Source: an uncultured Paracoccaceae bacterium
GTDB taxonomy: Bacteria; Pseudomonadota; Alphaproteobacteria; Rhodobacterales; Rhodobacteraceae
DNA length: 64,000 nucleotides
Reading direction: 5' to 3'
NCBI GenBank assembly: GCA_947502145.1
Contig: CANMYO010000001.1
Location: 682,001 to 746,000, forward strand
Shown: piece after piece, positions 36,140-45,961 of the stretch
Position numbering within the stretch: position 1 is the stretch's first letter
How the letters are laid out: each line of letters opens with the position of its first letter
Made by a program: the position numbers and the translations under genes
Notes under the pieces: model-generated
The model's input: only the letters and a program-made list of their open reading frames with translations
Database searches by the model: none
Told to the model about the DNA's origin: nothing

Positions 36140-36652
36140 TTAGGATTTGTGTTTGGTTAGGACATTGGTTGCCAGAACCTCAAGTGCAAGGCGCAAATCG
36201 TCGCTGGCGATATCTTGGGCGACTTTCGCCGCTTCGGCCCTGATGGCAGGGTCGGGTGTTCTGGCGGCTTTCGGGGCCTGTTGAAAGGCGACCCGCCCTT
36301 CGGCAAAGCCGGTGGGCGCGGTCTGGGTGATCCGTACACGCGAAATCGCGCGGTAGCCGTAACAGGCATTCACCTTTTCGCGGATCTGTTCCTTTTGCAT
36401 TTCAATCATCGGGGCCATGGCCCCCGTGGTCAAAAGTGTCAGCGTCGCGCCCATGCCACCCTTGGCATAGGACACGTTCACCGGATGCGCGGTTCCGGCG
36501 ATATCTTCGCCGACAATTTCGGACCAATGTGTCAACAGTCGGGTTTGCGCGAATCCACGCCCCTCACTTGCCTTGCGGATGCGCGTCTGCACCAGCGTCG
36601 CGGCGCGGGAAAACCCGCGCGCTTTGTGGGATGAGCGTGGCTGTTTCATCAT
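36140..36652 (-). CDS. DUF721/DciA-family protein
   Basis: A 170-residue protein with the DUF721 (DciA) domain. The region TRLLTHWSEIVGEDIAGTAHPVNV near residues 38-62 and the following LTLLTTGAMAPMIEMQKEQI block match the family core. DciA is the ancestral loader of the replicative helicase DnaB in bacteria without DnaC. The N terminus is basic (KQPRSSHKARGFSRAATLVQTRIRKA). It is divergent from mutY across 64 bp, the usual arrangement in this group, and upstream of the DsbA-like gene. Confidence 0.88.
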   Translation of the reverse strand: MMKQPRSSHKARGFSRAATLVQTRIRKASEGRGFAQTRLLTHWSEIVGEDIAGTAHPVNVSYAKGGMGATLTLLTTGAMAPMIEMQKEQIREKVNACYGYRAISRVRITQTAPTGFAEGRVAFQQAPKAARTPDPAIRAEAAKVAQDIASDDLRLALEVLATNVLTKHKS

Positions 36653-36716
36653 TCCGGTCTAGTCTATGTCACGCCACAGGCCAAGTCAGGCGACGGTTGA
36701 AAACGGGGGATAACTT

Positions 36717-37769
36717 ATGCGTGAGCGCGCGGCGACATTGTTGCAATGGTATGATGTCCACGCCCGTGTGATGCCCTGGCGTGTCGCGCCGCAGGATCGC
36801 GCAAGTGGTGTCCTGCCCGACCCCTATGGCGTCTGGCTGTCCGAGGTGATGCTGCAGCAGACAACGGTTGCCGCTGTGCGTGAATATTGGCGTAAATTCA
36901 TGACCTTGTGGCCAAACGTCACCGCGCTTGCGGCGGCAGAGGATGCCGATGTCATGGCCGCCTGGGCGGGCTTGGGGTATTATGCGCGGGCGCGCAATCT
37001 GCTGAAATGTGCCCGCGCAATTGTTGCGGACCACGGTGGCGTGTTTCCGGCGGATCGGGCAACCCTGCTGACGCTGCCTGGCATTGGTCCCTATACCGCC
37101 GCGGCGGTGTCCGCGATTGCCTTTGACCGGCCCGAGACTGTGCTGGACGGCAATGTGGAACGGGTGATGGCGCGGCTTTTTGATGTGCATGATCCGCTGC
37201 CGGGGTCAAAACCGCAGCTATTGGCCCGTGCGGAGGCGCTGACGCCGGATACCCGGCCGGGCGATTATGCCCAGGCGGTAATGGATCTTGGCGCGACCAT
37301 CTGCAGCCCCAAGTCCCCGGCTTGCGGAATATGCCCCTGGCGGGATGGCTGTGCGGCCCGGCGTGCCGGGACCGCGGCAGAGCTGCCAAAGAAATCCCCC
37401 AAGAAGAAGATTCCGACACGGCAGGGGATCGCCTATGTCGCGCGGCGCGCCGATGGCGCATGGCTGCTTGAAACGCGGCCCGAGCGGGGGCTTTTGGGCG
37501 GGATGCTGGGTTGGCCGGGCACCGCTTGGGGCACAGAGCCGGAGCCGGACCCGCCGTTGGCCGCCGACTGGCAGACATTGGCAGTGACCGCGCGTCACAC
37601 GTTCACCCATTTTCACCTTGAGCTGACGATCCAGACCGCCATCCTGCCCGATGCCGCCACCCCGCACCGCGGCGCCTTCATCGCCGATGCCGCATTTCGG
37701 CCCGCTTCTTTGCCTACGGTGATGCGCAAAGTTTATGATCTGGCCAAAGCGACGCTACGCAACGATTGA
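36717..37769 (+). CDS. mutY: A/G-specific adenine glycosylase MutY
   Basis: MutY, 350 residues, removes adenine misincorporated opposite 8-oxoguanine. Catalytic Glu lies in LSEVMLQQTTV (about residue 42), the helix-hairpin-helix with conserved aspartate is LPGIGPYTAAAVSAIAFDRPETVLDGNVERV, and the [4Fe-4S] ligands have the exact spacing C-x6-C-x2-C-x5-C in CSPKSPACGICPWRDGC. A C-terminal NUDIX-like domain (RRADGAWLLETRPERGLLGGMLGWPG) recognises 8-oxoG. The start at 36717 is preceded by a GGGGGA site. All functional residues are present. Confidence 0.96.
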   Translation: MRERAATLLQWYDVHARVMPWRVAPQDRASGVLPDPYGVWLSEVMLQQTTVAAVREYWRKFMTLWPNVTALAAAEDADVMAAWAGLGYYARARNLLKCARAIVADHGGVFPADRATLLTLPGIGPYTAAAVSAIAFDRPETVLDGNVERVMARLFDVHDPLPGSKPQLLARAEALTPDTRPGDYAQAVMDLGATICSPKSPACGICPWRDGCAARRAGTAAELPKKSPKKKIPTRQGIAYVARRADGAWLLETRPERGLLGGMLGWPGTAWGTEPEPDPPLAADWQTLAVTARHTFTHFHLELTIQTAILPDAATPHRGAFIADAAFRPASLPTVMRKVYDLAKATLRND

Positions 37770-37817
37770 GCCGCCACCGGCCAGAGTCTAGATTGCCGAA
37801 AAACTAGAGACGTGAGC

Positions 37818-38960
37818 ATGACGACAGCCGCCACACAGCTTCCTGTTGAGAAAATTACCTCGGCCCTGCCATTCTGGCTGACATTGGGGTTGATCCCGGT
37901 CGCCTGGTTTGCGGCCCTTCAGGGCGGATGGTCGCTGCTGCTTTTGCCGGTCCTGGCCTGGCACCTGACCGCGATCATAGATCTTGTCGGCGGAATCGAG
38001 GCCCGCAATGCGGACCCCGGCACCCCCGCGCAGAAACTGACCTGGTATCGCGCGATAACGGTGCTTTGGGTGCCGCTGCAGATCATCACCGTCTTTGGCA
38101 TTCTGGCCTATGTGACCCGCACCGATCATCTGAACCTGTTTGAAGAATGGGCGCTGTTTGCCACGTTTGGGATCCTGTCCGGCACGATTGGGATCGTTTA
38201 TGCCCATGAGCTGATGCACCAGCGCCCGAAATACGAACGCTTGCTGGCGGATATCGCGCTTGGGTCCGTGCTCTATGGACATTTCCGCAGCGAACATCTG
38301 CTGGAGCATCACCGGTATGTTGCCACCCCGCGCGATGCGGTCACGGCGCGCTACAACGAACATTTCTGGCGCTTCTTCCCGCGGGTTTTGCGGGCGTCGC
38401 TGGTGTCCGCGTTCAAGGCGGAAAAGGCGATGCTGGCGCGGAAGGGGTTGCACTGGACCCACCACAGCAACCCGTTCTGGCGCTATTGGGCGCTTGAACT
38501 GGGGTTTACGATTCTGGCGTTTACAATCGGCGGCTGGTGGGGGGTGTTCCTGTTCACGGTGCAGGCGTTCTGGGCGGTGTTCCAGCTGGAGCTTGTGAAC
38601 TACGTCGAACATTATGGCCTGACCCGCAAATATCTGGGCGATGCCAAGTATGAACACGTCAAACCGCGGCATTCGTGGAATGCGGCGCACCGCGCGTCAA
38701 ACTGGCTTTTGATCAACCTGCAGCGACATTCGGATCATCACTACAAGCCCGACCGGCGTTATCCGCTGCTGCAGAATTACAGTGAGGATGAGGCGCCGCA
38801 ACTGCCCTATGGCTATCCGGTGATGACAATGGCGGCGTTGTCACCCCGGCTTTGGCGCAGGATCATGAACCCACGGGTCGACGCCTGGCGCGCGCAGTTC
38901 TACCCCGAAATCACGGATTGGCTGCCCTACAAGAACGGCACCCACCCCTGGCCGCGCTAA
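37818..38960 (+). CDS. AlkB-type membrane alkane/fatty acyl monooxygenase
   Basis: A 380-residue integral-membrane di-iron monooxygenase of the AlkB family. The histidine boxes are present: HELMHQ at 130-135, EHLLEHHRYV near 155-165, and LQRHSDHHYKPDRRYP near 300-315, matching the eight-histidine pattern of alkane hydroxylases, with the NYVEHYGLTR block between. Transmembrane segments surround residues 20-130 and 240-270. The rubredoxin and reductase partners are not in this window. The ATG at 37818 is preferred over a GTG 6 bases upstream. It follows mutY by 48 bp. It likely hydroxylates medium-chain alkanes, but the range is not set by sequence. Confidence 0.92.
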   Translation: MTTAATQLPVEKITSALPFWLTLGLIPVAWFAALQGGWSLLLLPVLAWHLTAIIDLVGGIEARNADPGTPAQKLTWYRAITVLWVPLQIITVFGILAYVTRTDHLNLFEEWALFATFGILSGTIGIVYAHELMHQRPKYERLLADIALGSVLYGHFRSEHLLEHHRYVATPRDAVTARYNEHFWRFFPRVLRASLVSAFKAEKAMLARKGLHWTHHSNPFWRYWALELGFTILAFTIGGWWGVFLFTVQAFWAVFQLELVNYVEHYGLTRKYLGDAKYEHVKPRHSWNAAHRASNWLLINLQRHSDHHYKPDRRYPLLQNYSEDEAPQLPYGYPVMTMAALSPRLWRRIMNPRVDAWRAQFYPEITDWLPYKNGTHPWPR

Positions 38961-38978
38961 CGCGGTTCACGCCCCGCT

Positions 38979-40034
38979 TTACTTGCTGTGCGATGGGTCC
39001 GCGCCCACGCGCACCAGTTGCTTGCCGAAATTGCCGCCTTTGAGCATGGACATGAAGGCCGCGGGGGCGTTTTCCAGCCCTTCGGCAATTGATTCACGGA
39101 ACACAATCTGCCCGGCGCTGACCATCGGGGCGACGTCCTTGATGAATTCGGGGAACCGGTGGAAGTGATCAAAGATGATAAACCCCTGCACCCGCAGGCG
39201 GCGGGTCAGAATGTTGCGCCAGACGGCCGGCAGCGGCTGCGCCGTATCCAGACCCTGACCGGAGTACCAGGAAATCGCACCGCAGACGGCAATCCGCCCA
39301 TGGGTGTTCATCCGGGTCAGAGCCGCCGCGAGCGTTTTGCCACCGACATTATCAAAGTAGCCGTCAACACCGTCAGGCGCGGCCTGCTTGAGCGCGCCAG
39401 CCAATGATTTGGCATCATGGGCGCGGTGATCAAGGCAGGCATCCAGCCCCAGTTCGCGCACCGCAAAGTCACATTTTTCCGCCCCGCCTGCGACCCCGAT
39501 CACGCGGCAGCCCCTGGCCTTGGCCAGTTGCCCCGCCAGTCCACCCACAGCACCGGTCGCGGCTGAGATCACCATGGTTTCACCGGCCTTTGCTTTCAGG
39601 ATATCGTTCAGACCGACCCAAGCGGTGATCCCCGGCATCCCCAGAACGCCCAGCGCGGTTGAGATTGGCGCAATCGCAGGGTCCACAACCATCACGCCCG
39701 CGCCGTCGCTGATCGCGTGGCTGGTCCAGCCGAACTGGCCCACAACGATCTGTCCGGTACTGAATGCGGGATTGCGGCTGCTGATCACCTCGGCCACGGC
39801 ACCGCCTTCCATGATCCCGTCAATATCAACCGGAGCGGCATAGGATTTCGCCGCGTCCATGCGCCCGCGCATGTATGGATCAAGCGATAGCCAGATCACG
39901 CGGACCAGTATTTGCCCAGCGGATGGATCAGGCAATTGGATCGTTTCCAGACGGAAATTTCCGGCCGTTGGCTGGCCATCCGGGCGGCTGGCCAAAACGA
40001 TGGATTGGGCTGCTATCATAGCGGTCACTTTCAT
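38979..40034 (-). CDS. MDR-family NADP-dependent oxidoreductase
   Basis: A 351-residue zinc-independent medium-chain reductase of the leukotriene B4 dehydrogenase/CurA type. The nucleotide-binding stretch ISAATGAVGGLAGQLAKARGCRVIGVAGGAEK (about residues 153-184) has the AAxGAVG motif, and VDGYFDNVGGKTLAAALTRMNTHGRIAVCGAISWY (about 223-257) is typical of the group. The N-terminal part has FRLETIQLPDPSAGQILVRVIWLSLDPYMRGRM. Members reduce activated double bonds of enones using NADPH. The start at 40034 has an AAGG site 9 bases upstream; it lies downstream of ccrM on the same strand, separated by ccrM's terminator. Confidence 0.92.
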   Translation of the reverse strand: MKVTAMIAAQSIVLASRPDGQPTAGNFRLETIQLPDPSAGQILVRVIWLSLDPYMRGRMDAAKSYAAPVDIDGIMEGGAVAEVISSRNPAFSTGQIVVGQFGWTSHAISDGAGVMVVDPAIAPISTALGVLGMPGITAWVGLNDILKAKAGETMVISAATGAVGGLAGQLAKARGCRVIGVAGGAEKCDFAVRELGLDACLDHRAHDAKSLAGALKQAAPDGVDGYFDNVGGKTLAAALTRMNTHGRIAVCGAISWYSGQGLDTAQPLPAVWRNILTRRLRVQGFIIFDHFHRFPEFIKDVAPMVSAGQIVFRESIAEGLENAPAAFMSMLKGGNFGKQLVRVGADPSHSK

Positions 40035-40061
40035 TTTTGTTGACCTTAGAGCACTGCGCCA

Positions 40062-40092
40062 AAGAAAAAACCCCGCCTTAAGAAAGGCGGGG
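40062..40092 (-). terminator. Terminator after ccrM
   Basis: CCCCGCCTT (40071-40079) pairs with AAGGCGGGG (40084-40092) around a 4-base loop. On the minus strand it runs into TTTTTTCTTT, a strong T-tract, 66 bases after the ccrM stop. Confidence 0.93.
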
Positions 40093-40157
40093 GTAAGTTG
40101 CGTGCTTGTGGACCTGTCCGGGGGGACAGGCGGGCCACAGGCACCGGCGGTATTCTA

Positions 40158-41303
<1,146 letters not shown>

Positions 41304-41323
41304 TCATTGGTTGATCCTAAGAT

Positions 41324-41362
41324 GAGTCAGAGGCGATTCGGTGTAAATAATTTTATTGAATC
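41324..41362. promoter_or_regulatory. Three GANTC sites in the rnhB-ccrM interval
   Basis: GAGTC at 41324-41328, GATTC at 41335-41339 and GAATC at 41358-41362 fall within 39 bases upstream of ccrM; the last overlaps the rnhB stop codon. GANTC is the CcrM target, so the state of methylation here could feed back on ccrM expression. No clear CtrA box was seen. Confidence 0.6.
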
Positions 41363-41993
41363 AATCGCTTAGGTTTTTATCTTGCCACAACATGTTGTGG
41401 ATGGGTTTGAACGACCGCCGATGATGTTGAGTGACACCGTGGCTTTTGAGTCCCGCTTTGTGTTCTTTGGTCGGATAGCCTGCGTTTTTTGCCCATCCGT
41501 AGTGGGGGTGCTGTTGCGCCAAATCCACCATCAGCCGGTCGCGCCACACTTTGGCCACAATTGAGGCCGCAGCGATCGACAGCGACCGGGCATCGCCCTT
41601 GATCACGCATTCATGGGGCAGGTCCAGATCGCGGGGCGCCATGTTGCCGTCAATCAGGCTGAAGTCTGCGGGCTGTCGCAATCCGCGCAGGGCACGCGTC
41701 ATCGCGATATGGCTGGCCCGCAGAATGTTATGGCTGTCAATTTCCGCGACGCTGGCTTCACCGATCGCGACGTCGGCACAGCGCATCAGCTGATCAAAAA
41801 GCGCATCGCGCCTTTTTACTGTCAGCTTTTTGCTGTCATTCAGGCCGGCGGGGATGTTGTCAGGGTCGAGCACCACCGCCGCCGCACAGACCGGGCCGGC
41901 CAATGGCCCGCGGCCGACCTCATCAACGCCGGCAATCCGCAGAAAGCCGCGTCGCATTGCCGCCTGCTCAAATTCAAAATCTGGTGTGCTCAT
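41361..41993 (-). CDS. rnhB: Ribonuclease HII
   Basis: RNase HII, 210 residues, cuts the RNA strand of RNA-DNA hybrids and removes single ribonucleotides. The family signature is RIAGVDEVGRGPLAGPVCAAAVVL (near residues 19-42, with catalytic Asp and Glu in DEVGRG), and the metal-binding aspartate in LIDGNMAP (about 122) and SIIAKV-like ASIVAKVWRDRLM (about 148-160) follow. The start is placed at 41993 (MSTPDFEFEQA) because the frame extension above it runs through the terminator of the upstream gene. It is 90 bp upstream of ccrM on the same strand. Confidence 0.95.
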   Translation of the reverse strand: MSTPDFEFEQAAMRRGFLRIAGVDEVGRGPLAGPVCAAAVVLDPDNIPAGLNDSKKLTVKRRDALFDQLMRCADVAIGEASVAEIDSHNILRASHIAMTRALRGLRQPADFSLIDGNMAPRDLDLPHECVIKGDARSLSIAAASIVAKVWRDRLMVDLAQQHPHYGWAKNAGYPTKEHKAGLKSHGVTQHHRRSFKPIHNMLWQDKNLSD

Positions 41994-42028
41994 CCCCTTG
42001 AGTGACCAGACCCGCGCGGGTCGCGCAA

Positions 42029-42067
42029 GCAAAAAAGGGCGCCGGGCCATGTCTGAACCCGGCGCCC
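42029..42067 (-). terminator. Terminator after the 42111 gene
   Basis: GGGCGCCGGG (42037-42046) and CCCGGCGCCC (42058-42067) form a 10-bp stem. On the minus strand it is followed by TTTTTTG. It closes the gene 42111-42626 before rnhB and supports the shorter rnhB start. Confidence 0.92.
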
Positions 42068-42110
42068 CCGTCAGGGCGCGACCACTGGGGCTTTGGTCAC
42101 GCCCCGATCC

Positions 42111-42626
42111 TTAGCGGCGGGTGCTTGAAAAGCCCTGCTGACGCAGGCACCGGGGGTCAAAGCCGCGCCGCGCGCCGTCATCGGTCAGGACGCGCACCTC
42201 GCATTGGGACGGCAGGCGCGCGAACTGACGATAGTTGTTGCGCAGACAGTGGCGGCCAAACATGTTCTGGGTGCCAAAGCGGGTTTCAACGCGGGTGAAG
42301 CATTTGCCCGGCAGGACGCGGGCCCGGTTGGGCAGGATGCCGCCGCGATCGCCACGGTTGTGACGCACCACCGGCGGGTCCTGACGACCGGGGTTGATCC
42401 GCGGCGCGTGGGTCCGGGGCTGCACCACCGACGGGGCATATCCATGTGAAAGACCTTGCACCCGGTCGCCGTCATTGGCGTTCTTGATCGCCTGGCCCAC
42501 CACAACGGCGGCCACGAGGCCAAACAGAAGCTTGCCAAGATCGTCTTCGTCAAATCCGTTCGCCTGGGCGGGTGTCAGTGTCAGGGACAGGGCCGCCACA
42601 CCAGCAATAAGTGTCTTATACATCAT
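42111..42626 (-). CDS. Exported basic hypothetical protein
   Basis: A 171-residue protein with a signal peptide (MMYKTLIAGVAALSLTLTPAQA) and a second hydrophobic segment (LLFGLVAAVVVGQAIKN, about residues 32-48). The remainder is basic and rich in Arg and Asn, with four cysteines (GKCFTRVETRF, RHCLRNN, SQCEVRV, PRCLRQQ) that could form two disulfides in the periplasm. I do not recognise a characterised family; similar proteins are common in roseobacters near rnhB. AAAGGTG precedes the ATG pair. It ends with a strong terminator. Confidence 0.75.
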   Translation of the reverse strand: MMYKTLIAGVAALSLTLTPAQANGFDEDDLGKLLFGLVAAVVVGQAIKNANDGDRVQGLSHGYAPSVVQPRTHAPRINPGRQDPPVVRHNRGDRGGILPNRARVLPGKCFTRVETRFGTQNMFGRHCLRNNYRQFARLPSQCEVRVLTDDGARRGFDPRCLRQQGFSSTRR

Positions 42627-42784
42627 TTCACCTTTCGTTAGCGCGCCCTTGGCAGAGGTGCGGGACGCCCGGTGAAATCAATCTGGGGTCAGCCAGTGTG
42701 GCCAAACAATATCGCGGGGTGGTTATCGGATTTCGCGCGGGATAACATGGTGCGATATTGAATATCACAGCGCCGAGGGGCGAT

Positions 42785-43075
42785 ATGACCGGCATGACCA
42801 AGCTGACGTTTCTCATCCCTGCCCTGTTGATGCTGGCAAGCGGCGCAAATGCTGCCTGTTACGCTGATTACAAGGCCAAGCAAGACAATCCGCTGCGGCT
42901 CCATTATGGGGTGGCAGAGGTTTCAGGCGACTGCACAAAGGCGCGCGCTGAACGCCAGCTGACCAATCGGTTGGCCGACGATGGCTGGACGCTGTTGAAC
43001 GTGCTGGGTGTCTTTGACGATGCCGGGTTAGAGGAACGAAAGGACAGCGCTGGTGAATACTTCCTCCGCTACTGA
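42785..43075 (+). CDS. Small exported hypothetical protein
   Basis: A 96-residue protein with a signal peptide (MTGMTKLTFLIPALLMLASGANA, cleaved before ACYADYKA) and a mature part of about 73 residues with two cysteines (ACYADY and SGDCTKA) likely to form a disulfide. The frame is open further upstream, but GAGGGG lies 4-9 bases before the ATG at 42785. The function is not recognised. Its last 23 bases overlap the start of the downstream membrane protein gene, so the two are translationally coupled and the exported product may be a partner of that protein (inference). Confidence 0.7.
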   Translation: MTGMTKLTFLIPALLMLASGANAACYADYKAKQDNPLRLHYGVAEVSGDCTKARAERQLTNRLADDGWTLLNVLGVFDDAGLEERKDSAGEYFLRY

Positions 43076-43751
43076 GGCCCGCGAAATCGGCAACCGGATC
43101 GTGATTGGCGGCATTATCGCGATTGTGGCCATCCTGCTGGTGGCCGCGGTCCTGCTGTTTATCAACCTGCCTGACGCCAACGCCTTTAACGCGCGCGTTG
43201 AGCAATTGTTCGTTGAGAACGACAATCTGACCAGCGGGGCCGAGATCAAGTTGCTGGAAATACTGGCGCAATCTGGCACGGCATTTTCCGATACGCTATC
43301 GTCCTATCGGTTTGTGATCTTCGTGCTGCTGGTCTTTGCGACGGCGCTGCTGATCGCAGCCGTTGCATTTCTGGTCATGCTGGTGGCGCTGAACCGCAGG
43401 ATGAGCCAGATCGAACGCAAGGGGATCGAGGTCAATTCGCTGCTGATTTCGCGGGATGAAAAGGCCGTTTACCTGAATGATTTCCAGTTCAAGCTGACCG
43501 ATGCCGCGCTTGAAACACTTTCCGTTCTGGCCGAGGCGCGCATGGATGATGAGGTGCTGTCGGGCGCCCAGATCGAGGGCGTGATTTCAGGACGGGATTC
43601 CAGCGATTGCGATGAGGCTGCCGGAGCAACCCGGATCAAGCGCCTGCGCGATACGTTGGGCAACCAGATGGTCAGCGAACTGCTGGTCAAGAATATCGCG
43701 CGCAAGGGATACATGCTGGCCATCGACAAGGATGTCATCAAGATGACCTGA
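43053..43751 (+). CDS. Membrane protein with C-terminal OmpR-like winged helix
   Basis: A 232-residue protein starting at a GTG. TM1 spans about 15-38, a periplasmic loop of about 45 residues follows, TM2 spans about 86-113, and the cytoplasmic part ends in a winged-helix-like region: LNDFQFKLTDAALETLSVLA (141-160) and TRIKRLRDTLGNQMVSELLVKNIARKGYML (193-222) echo the HIxRLRxKL...LIxTVRGxGYxL pattern of OmpR-type DNA-binding domains. ToxR and CadC carry that domain at the N terminus; here it is C-terminal after two helices. This suggests a one-component membrane-bound regulator, but the DNA target is unknown. It overlaps the small exported gene upstream by 23 bases. Confidence 0.68.
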   Translation: MNTSSATEAREIGNRIVIGGIIAIVAILLVAAVLLFINLPDANAFNARVEQLFVENDNLTSGAEIKLLEILAQSGTAFSDTLSSYRFVIFVLLVFATALLIAAVAFLVMLVALNRRMSQIERKGIEVNSLLISRDEKAVYLNDFQFKLTDAALETLSVLAEARMDDEVLSGAQIEGVISGRDSSDCDEAAGATRIKRLRDTLGNQMVSELLVKNIARKGYMLAIDKDVIKMT

Positions 43752-43888
43752 CCGGCAAGGCATGGTGGACGGAATCGGCCCAACCTGCCCCGGATCACAC
43801 CCTAGCCGTCAAAAGCTGATCACGCACTGCCGGTGACATGTGCGCCGCGACCCAGCGCCGGTCCGGTTCACGGACAGGGCCGGTTTGG

Positions 43889-44959
43889 TCATCTGGTTTC
43901 CGGAAAGATGTGCGCCTGCGCGGGGTTGAAATCAAAATTTGCCGCCGTGCCCGGTTCCTGGATGCTGTCTTCTGCCAAAGCGGCGATGATTTTTGATCCG
44001 TCAGCAAGGGCAACGTCAATGACGGTTTCGCTGCCAAGCCGTTCACTGAGCATGACCTTGCCATGCAGCCTGCCCTGCCCGTCCGTCGCAGGATGCAGAT
44101 ATTGCGGCCGCACCCCCAGCGTAGCCGTTTGCCCCGCCACAAAGTTGCGCCCCTTGTGCGGCACATCAATCTGGTCAAGCGAGGCATTGCTGACCGAGAC
44201 AGTCGTTTCATTCACGGACCCAACGGTGACATCCATGAAGTTCATCGACGGTGCCCCGAGAAAGCCGGCGACAAACAGGTTTTCCGGCGCGTGGTAAAGC
44301 TCCATCGGGGCGCCGGCCTGCATGACCTTGCCATCCTTGAGAACGACAATCTTGTCGGCAAGTGTCATCGCCTCAACCTGATCATGGGTGACATAGATCA
44401 TCGACGTGCCCAGATCCTGATGCAGTTTGCCAATCTCCATCCGCATATCCATGCGCAAGGCCGCATCAAGATTGGACAGCGGTTCATCAAACAGAAAGAC
44501 CTTGGGGTCGCGCACGATGGCCCGGCCGATGGCAACCCGCTGGCGTTGACCGCCTGACAGTTCGGACGGGCGTCTGTCCAGCAAATGTTCCATTTGCAGG
44601 ATGCGGGCCGCCTCTGCCACTTTTTCAGACTTTTCAGCCTTGCCCGCCTTGTTGATGGTCAGTCCAAAGGCCACGTTTTCGCGCACGGTCATATGCGGAA
44701 AGATCGCGTAGGATTGAAACACCATTGCGATGCCGCGTTTGGAAGGTTCAATGTCGTTCACCCGTATCCCGTCAATTTCGAGGGTGCCGTCGGAGATATC
44801 TTCAAGCCCGGCGATCATGCGCAGCAGGGTGGATTTGCCGCATCCCGAGGGGCCGACAAAGACCACGAACTCCCCATCGTCGATATCAATGTCGACGCCT
44901 TTGATGACCTCAACCGGGCCATAGCTTTTTCGAATATCGCGTAACTTGACCTGTGCCAT
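43889..44959 (-). CDS. Carbohydrate ABC transporter ATPase (MalK/UgpC type)
   Basis: A 356-residue ATPase of the CUT1 sugar ABC family. Walker A is GPSGCGKST at 36-44, the Q-loop MVFQSYAIFPHMTVRENVAFG follows, the signature is LSGGQRQRVAIGRAI, and Walker B is VFLFDEPLSNLD, with the H-loop YVTHDQVEAMTLADKI. A C-terminal TOBE-like regulatory region (GVRPQYLHPATD onward) completes the MalK architecture. It is the last gene of the LacI-led operon; the glycosidase gene lies 3 bp upstream. It powers the two permeases at 45962 and 46842. Confidence 0.95.
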   Translation of the reverse strand: MAQVKLRDIRKSYGPVEVIKGVDIDIDDGEFVVFVGPSGCGKSTLLRMIAGLEDISDGTLEIDGIRVNDIEPSKRGIAMVFQSYAIFPHMTVRENVAFGLTINKAGKAEKSEKVAEAARILQMEHLLDRRPSELSGGQRQRVAIGRAIVRDPKVFLFDEPLSNLDAALRMDMRMEIGKLHQDLGTSMIYVTHDQVEAMTLADKIVVLKDGKVMQAGAPMELYHAPENLFVAGFLGAPSMNFMDVTVGSVNETTVSVSNASLDQIDVPHKGRNFVAGQTATLGVRPQYLHPATDGQGRLHGKVMLSERLGSETVIDVALADGSKIIAALAEDSIQEPGTAANFDFNPAQAHIFPETR

Positions 44960-44962
44960 GTA

Positions 44963-45958
44963 TCACTCCGCCGGATTGGTAAAAGGTTGGATTTTCAGCA
45001 GGCCATCGGATGTGACCTCGACCGGTTGTGGGTCCATGACATGGCCGACAAAGTCGACGCCATCGGGGCGGTCGGCAAAGCCAAGGATGAAAAGTCCGTC
45101 GCCCCGATCAACGATGCGCGCGGCATAGCGGCGGCAGGGCAGATCGCCGTCCAAAAAGCCGGGTGCGATGCGCCAGGGGCCGCGGGGGCTGTCCCCGACC
45201 AGGTAGTGATTGCCACTGACCGGCCCGCCCGGTGTCGCCTTTGCCTGATCTTTGGAAAAATGTTCAGCAGCGGTGCAAAAGAGGCAATACCACTGGCCGG
45301 CGACGTCAAAGACCTGCGGGACCTCAAGCTGTCCGTAACCGCCGGTGAACACGGGCGGCTGCAGGGTCCAATCGTACCCGTCGGGTGATGTGGCAAAGCC
45401 GATGCAGCCACCGGCGTTGGGTTCCCTGACATGGGCCGCACGGGCGGTGAAATACATCAGCCAGCCGCTGCCATCCGGGTCGCGCATTACCCAAGGGTCG
45501 CGCATCGCCCGATCATGCCAAAGCGACCCGGCCATGTCGGCCTCGTACAGTTCGGCGTTGGGGCCAACCAGATCAAGGATCAGGCCATCGCTGCCGACCC
45601 GCGTCCAATGGTGCAGATCGGTCGAGGTCGCATGTCCGATCCGCTGGCAAAGCCCGGCTTCGGCGCGGCTTGACCCGGTGTAATAGAGGTGCCAGAGCCC
45701 GTCATCGCCCCGCACGGTAGATCCGGTCCATGTGGTGTAGTCATCCCACGCAGGCCCCGTAACCGGTGCAAAGGTTGTGCCAAGATGCGACCATTCCGTC
45801 AGGTCCACACTGGTTGCATGGCCATAGCTGACGTTGAAGTGGCGCAGCTCTGGGTCGCCAATTGCCCGGGGCGCCTTGAGAAAGTACCCGTGCCAGACTT
45901 CGCCATCATGCACGTACCAGCTGTCCCAGACAAAATGATCCTTAAGCGCGAGAACCAT
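44963..45958 (-). CDS. GH32-like five-bladed beta-propeller glycosidase
   Basis: A 331-residue protein without signal peptide, hence cytoplasmic. It has the pattern of clan GH-J/F five-bladed propellers: an N-terminal aspartate in FVWDSWYV, an RDPWV block (MRDPWVMRDPDGSGWLMYFTARA, about residue 147 onward) corresponding to the RDP motif of GH32, and a candidate acid in GQLEVPQVFD. It would release fructosyl or related units from the sugar taken up by the transporter. The exact GH family is uncertain because the canonical WMNDPN motif is altered. It sits 3 bases before the ATPase gene and 3 bases after the permease gene, within the operon. Confidence 0.75.
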   Translation of the reverse strand: MVLALKDHFVWDSWYVHDGEVWHGYFLKAPRAIGDPELRHFNVSYGHATSVDLTEWSHLGTTFAPVTGPAWDDYTTWTGSTVRGDDGLWHLYYTGSSRAEAGLCQRIGHATSTDLHHWTRVGSDGLILDLVGPNAELYEADMAGSLWHDRAMRDPWVMRDPDGSGWLMYFTARAAHVREPNAGGCIGFATSPDGYDWTLQPPVFTGGYGQLEVPQVFDVAGQWYCLFCTAAEHFSKDQAKATPGGPVSGNHYLVGDSPRGPWRIAPGFLDGDLPCRRYAARIVDRGDGLFILGFADRPDGVDFVGHVMDPQPVEVTSDGLLKIQPFTNPAE

Positions 45959-45961
45959 CGG

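Noticed and set aside
36669-37667. Several minus-strand open frames across mutY
   Set aside because: MutY has all its motifs on the plus strand; the antisense frames have none.
43795-44211. Short minus-strand frame at the end of the ATPase gene
   Set aside because: It overlaps the ATPase in another frame and shows no family pattern.
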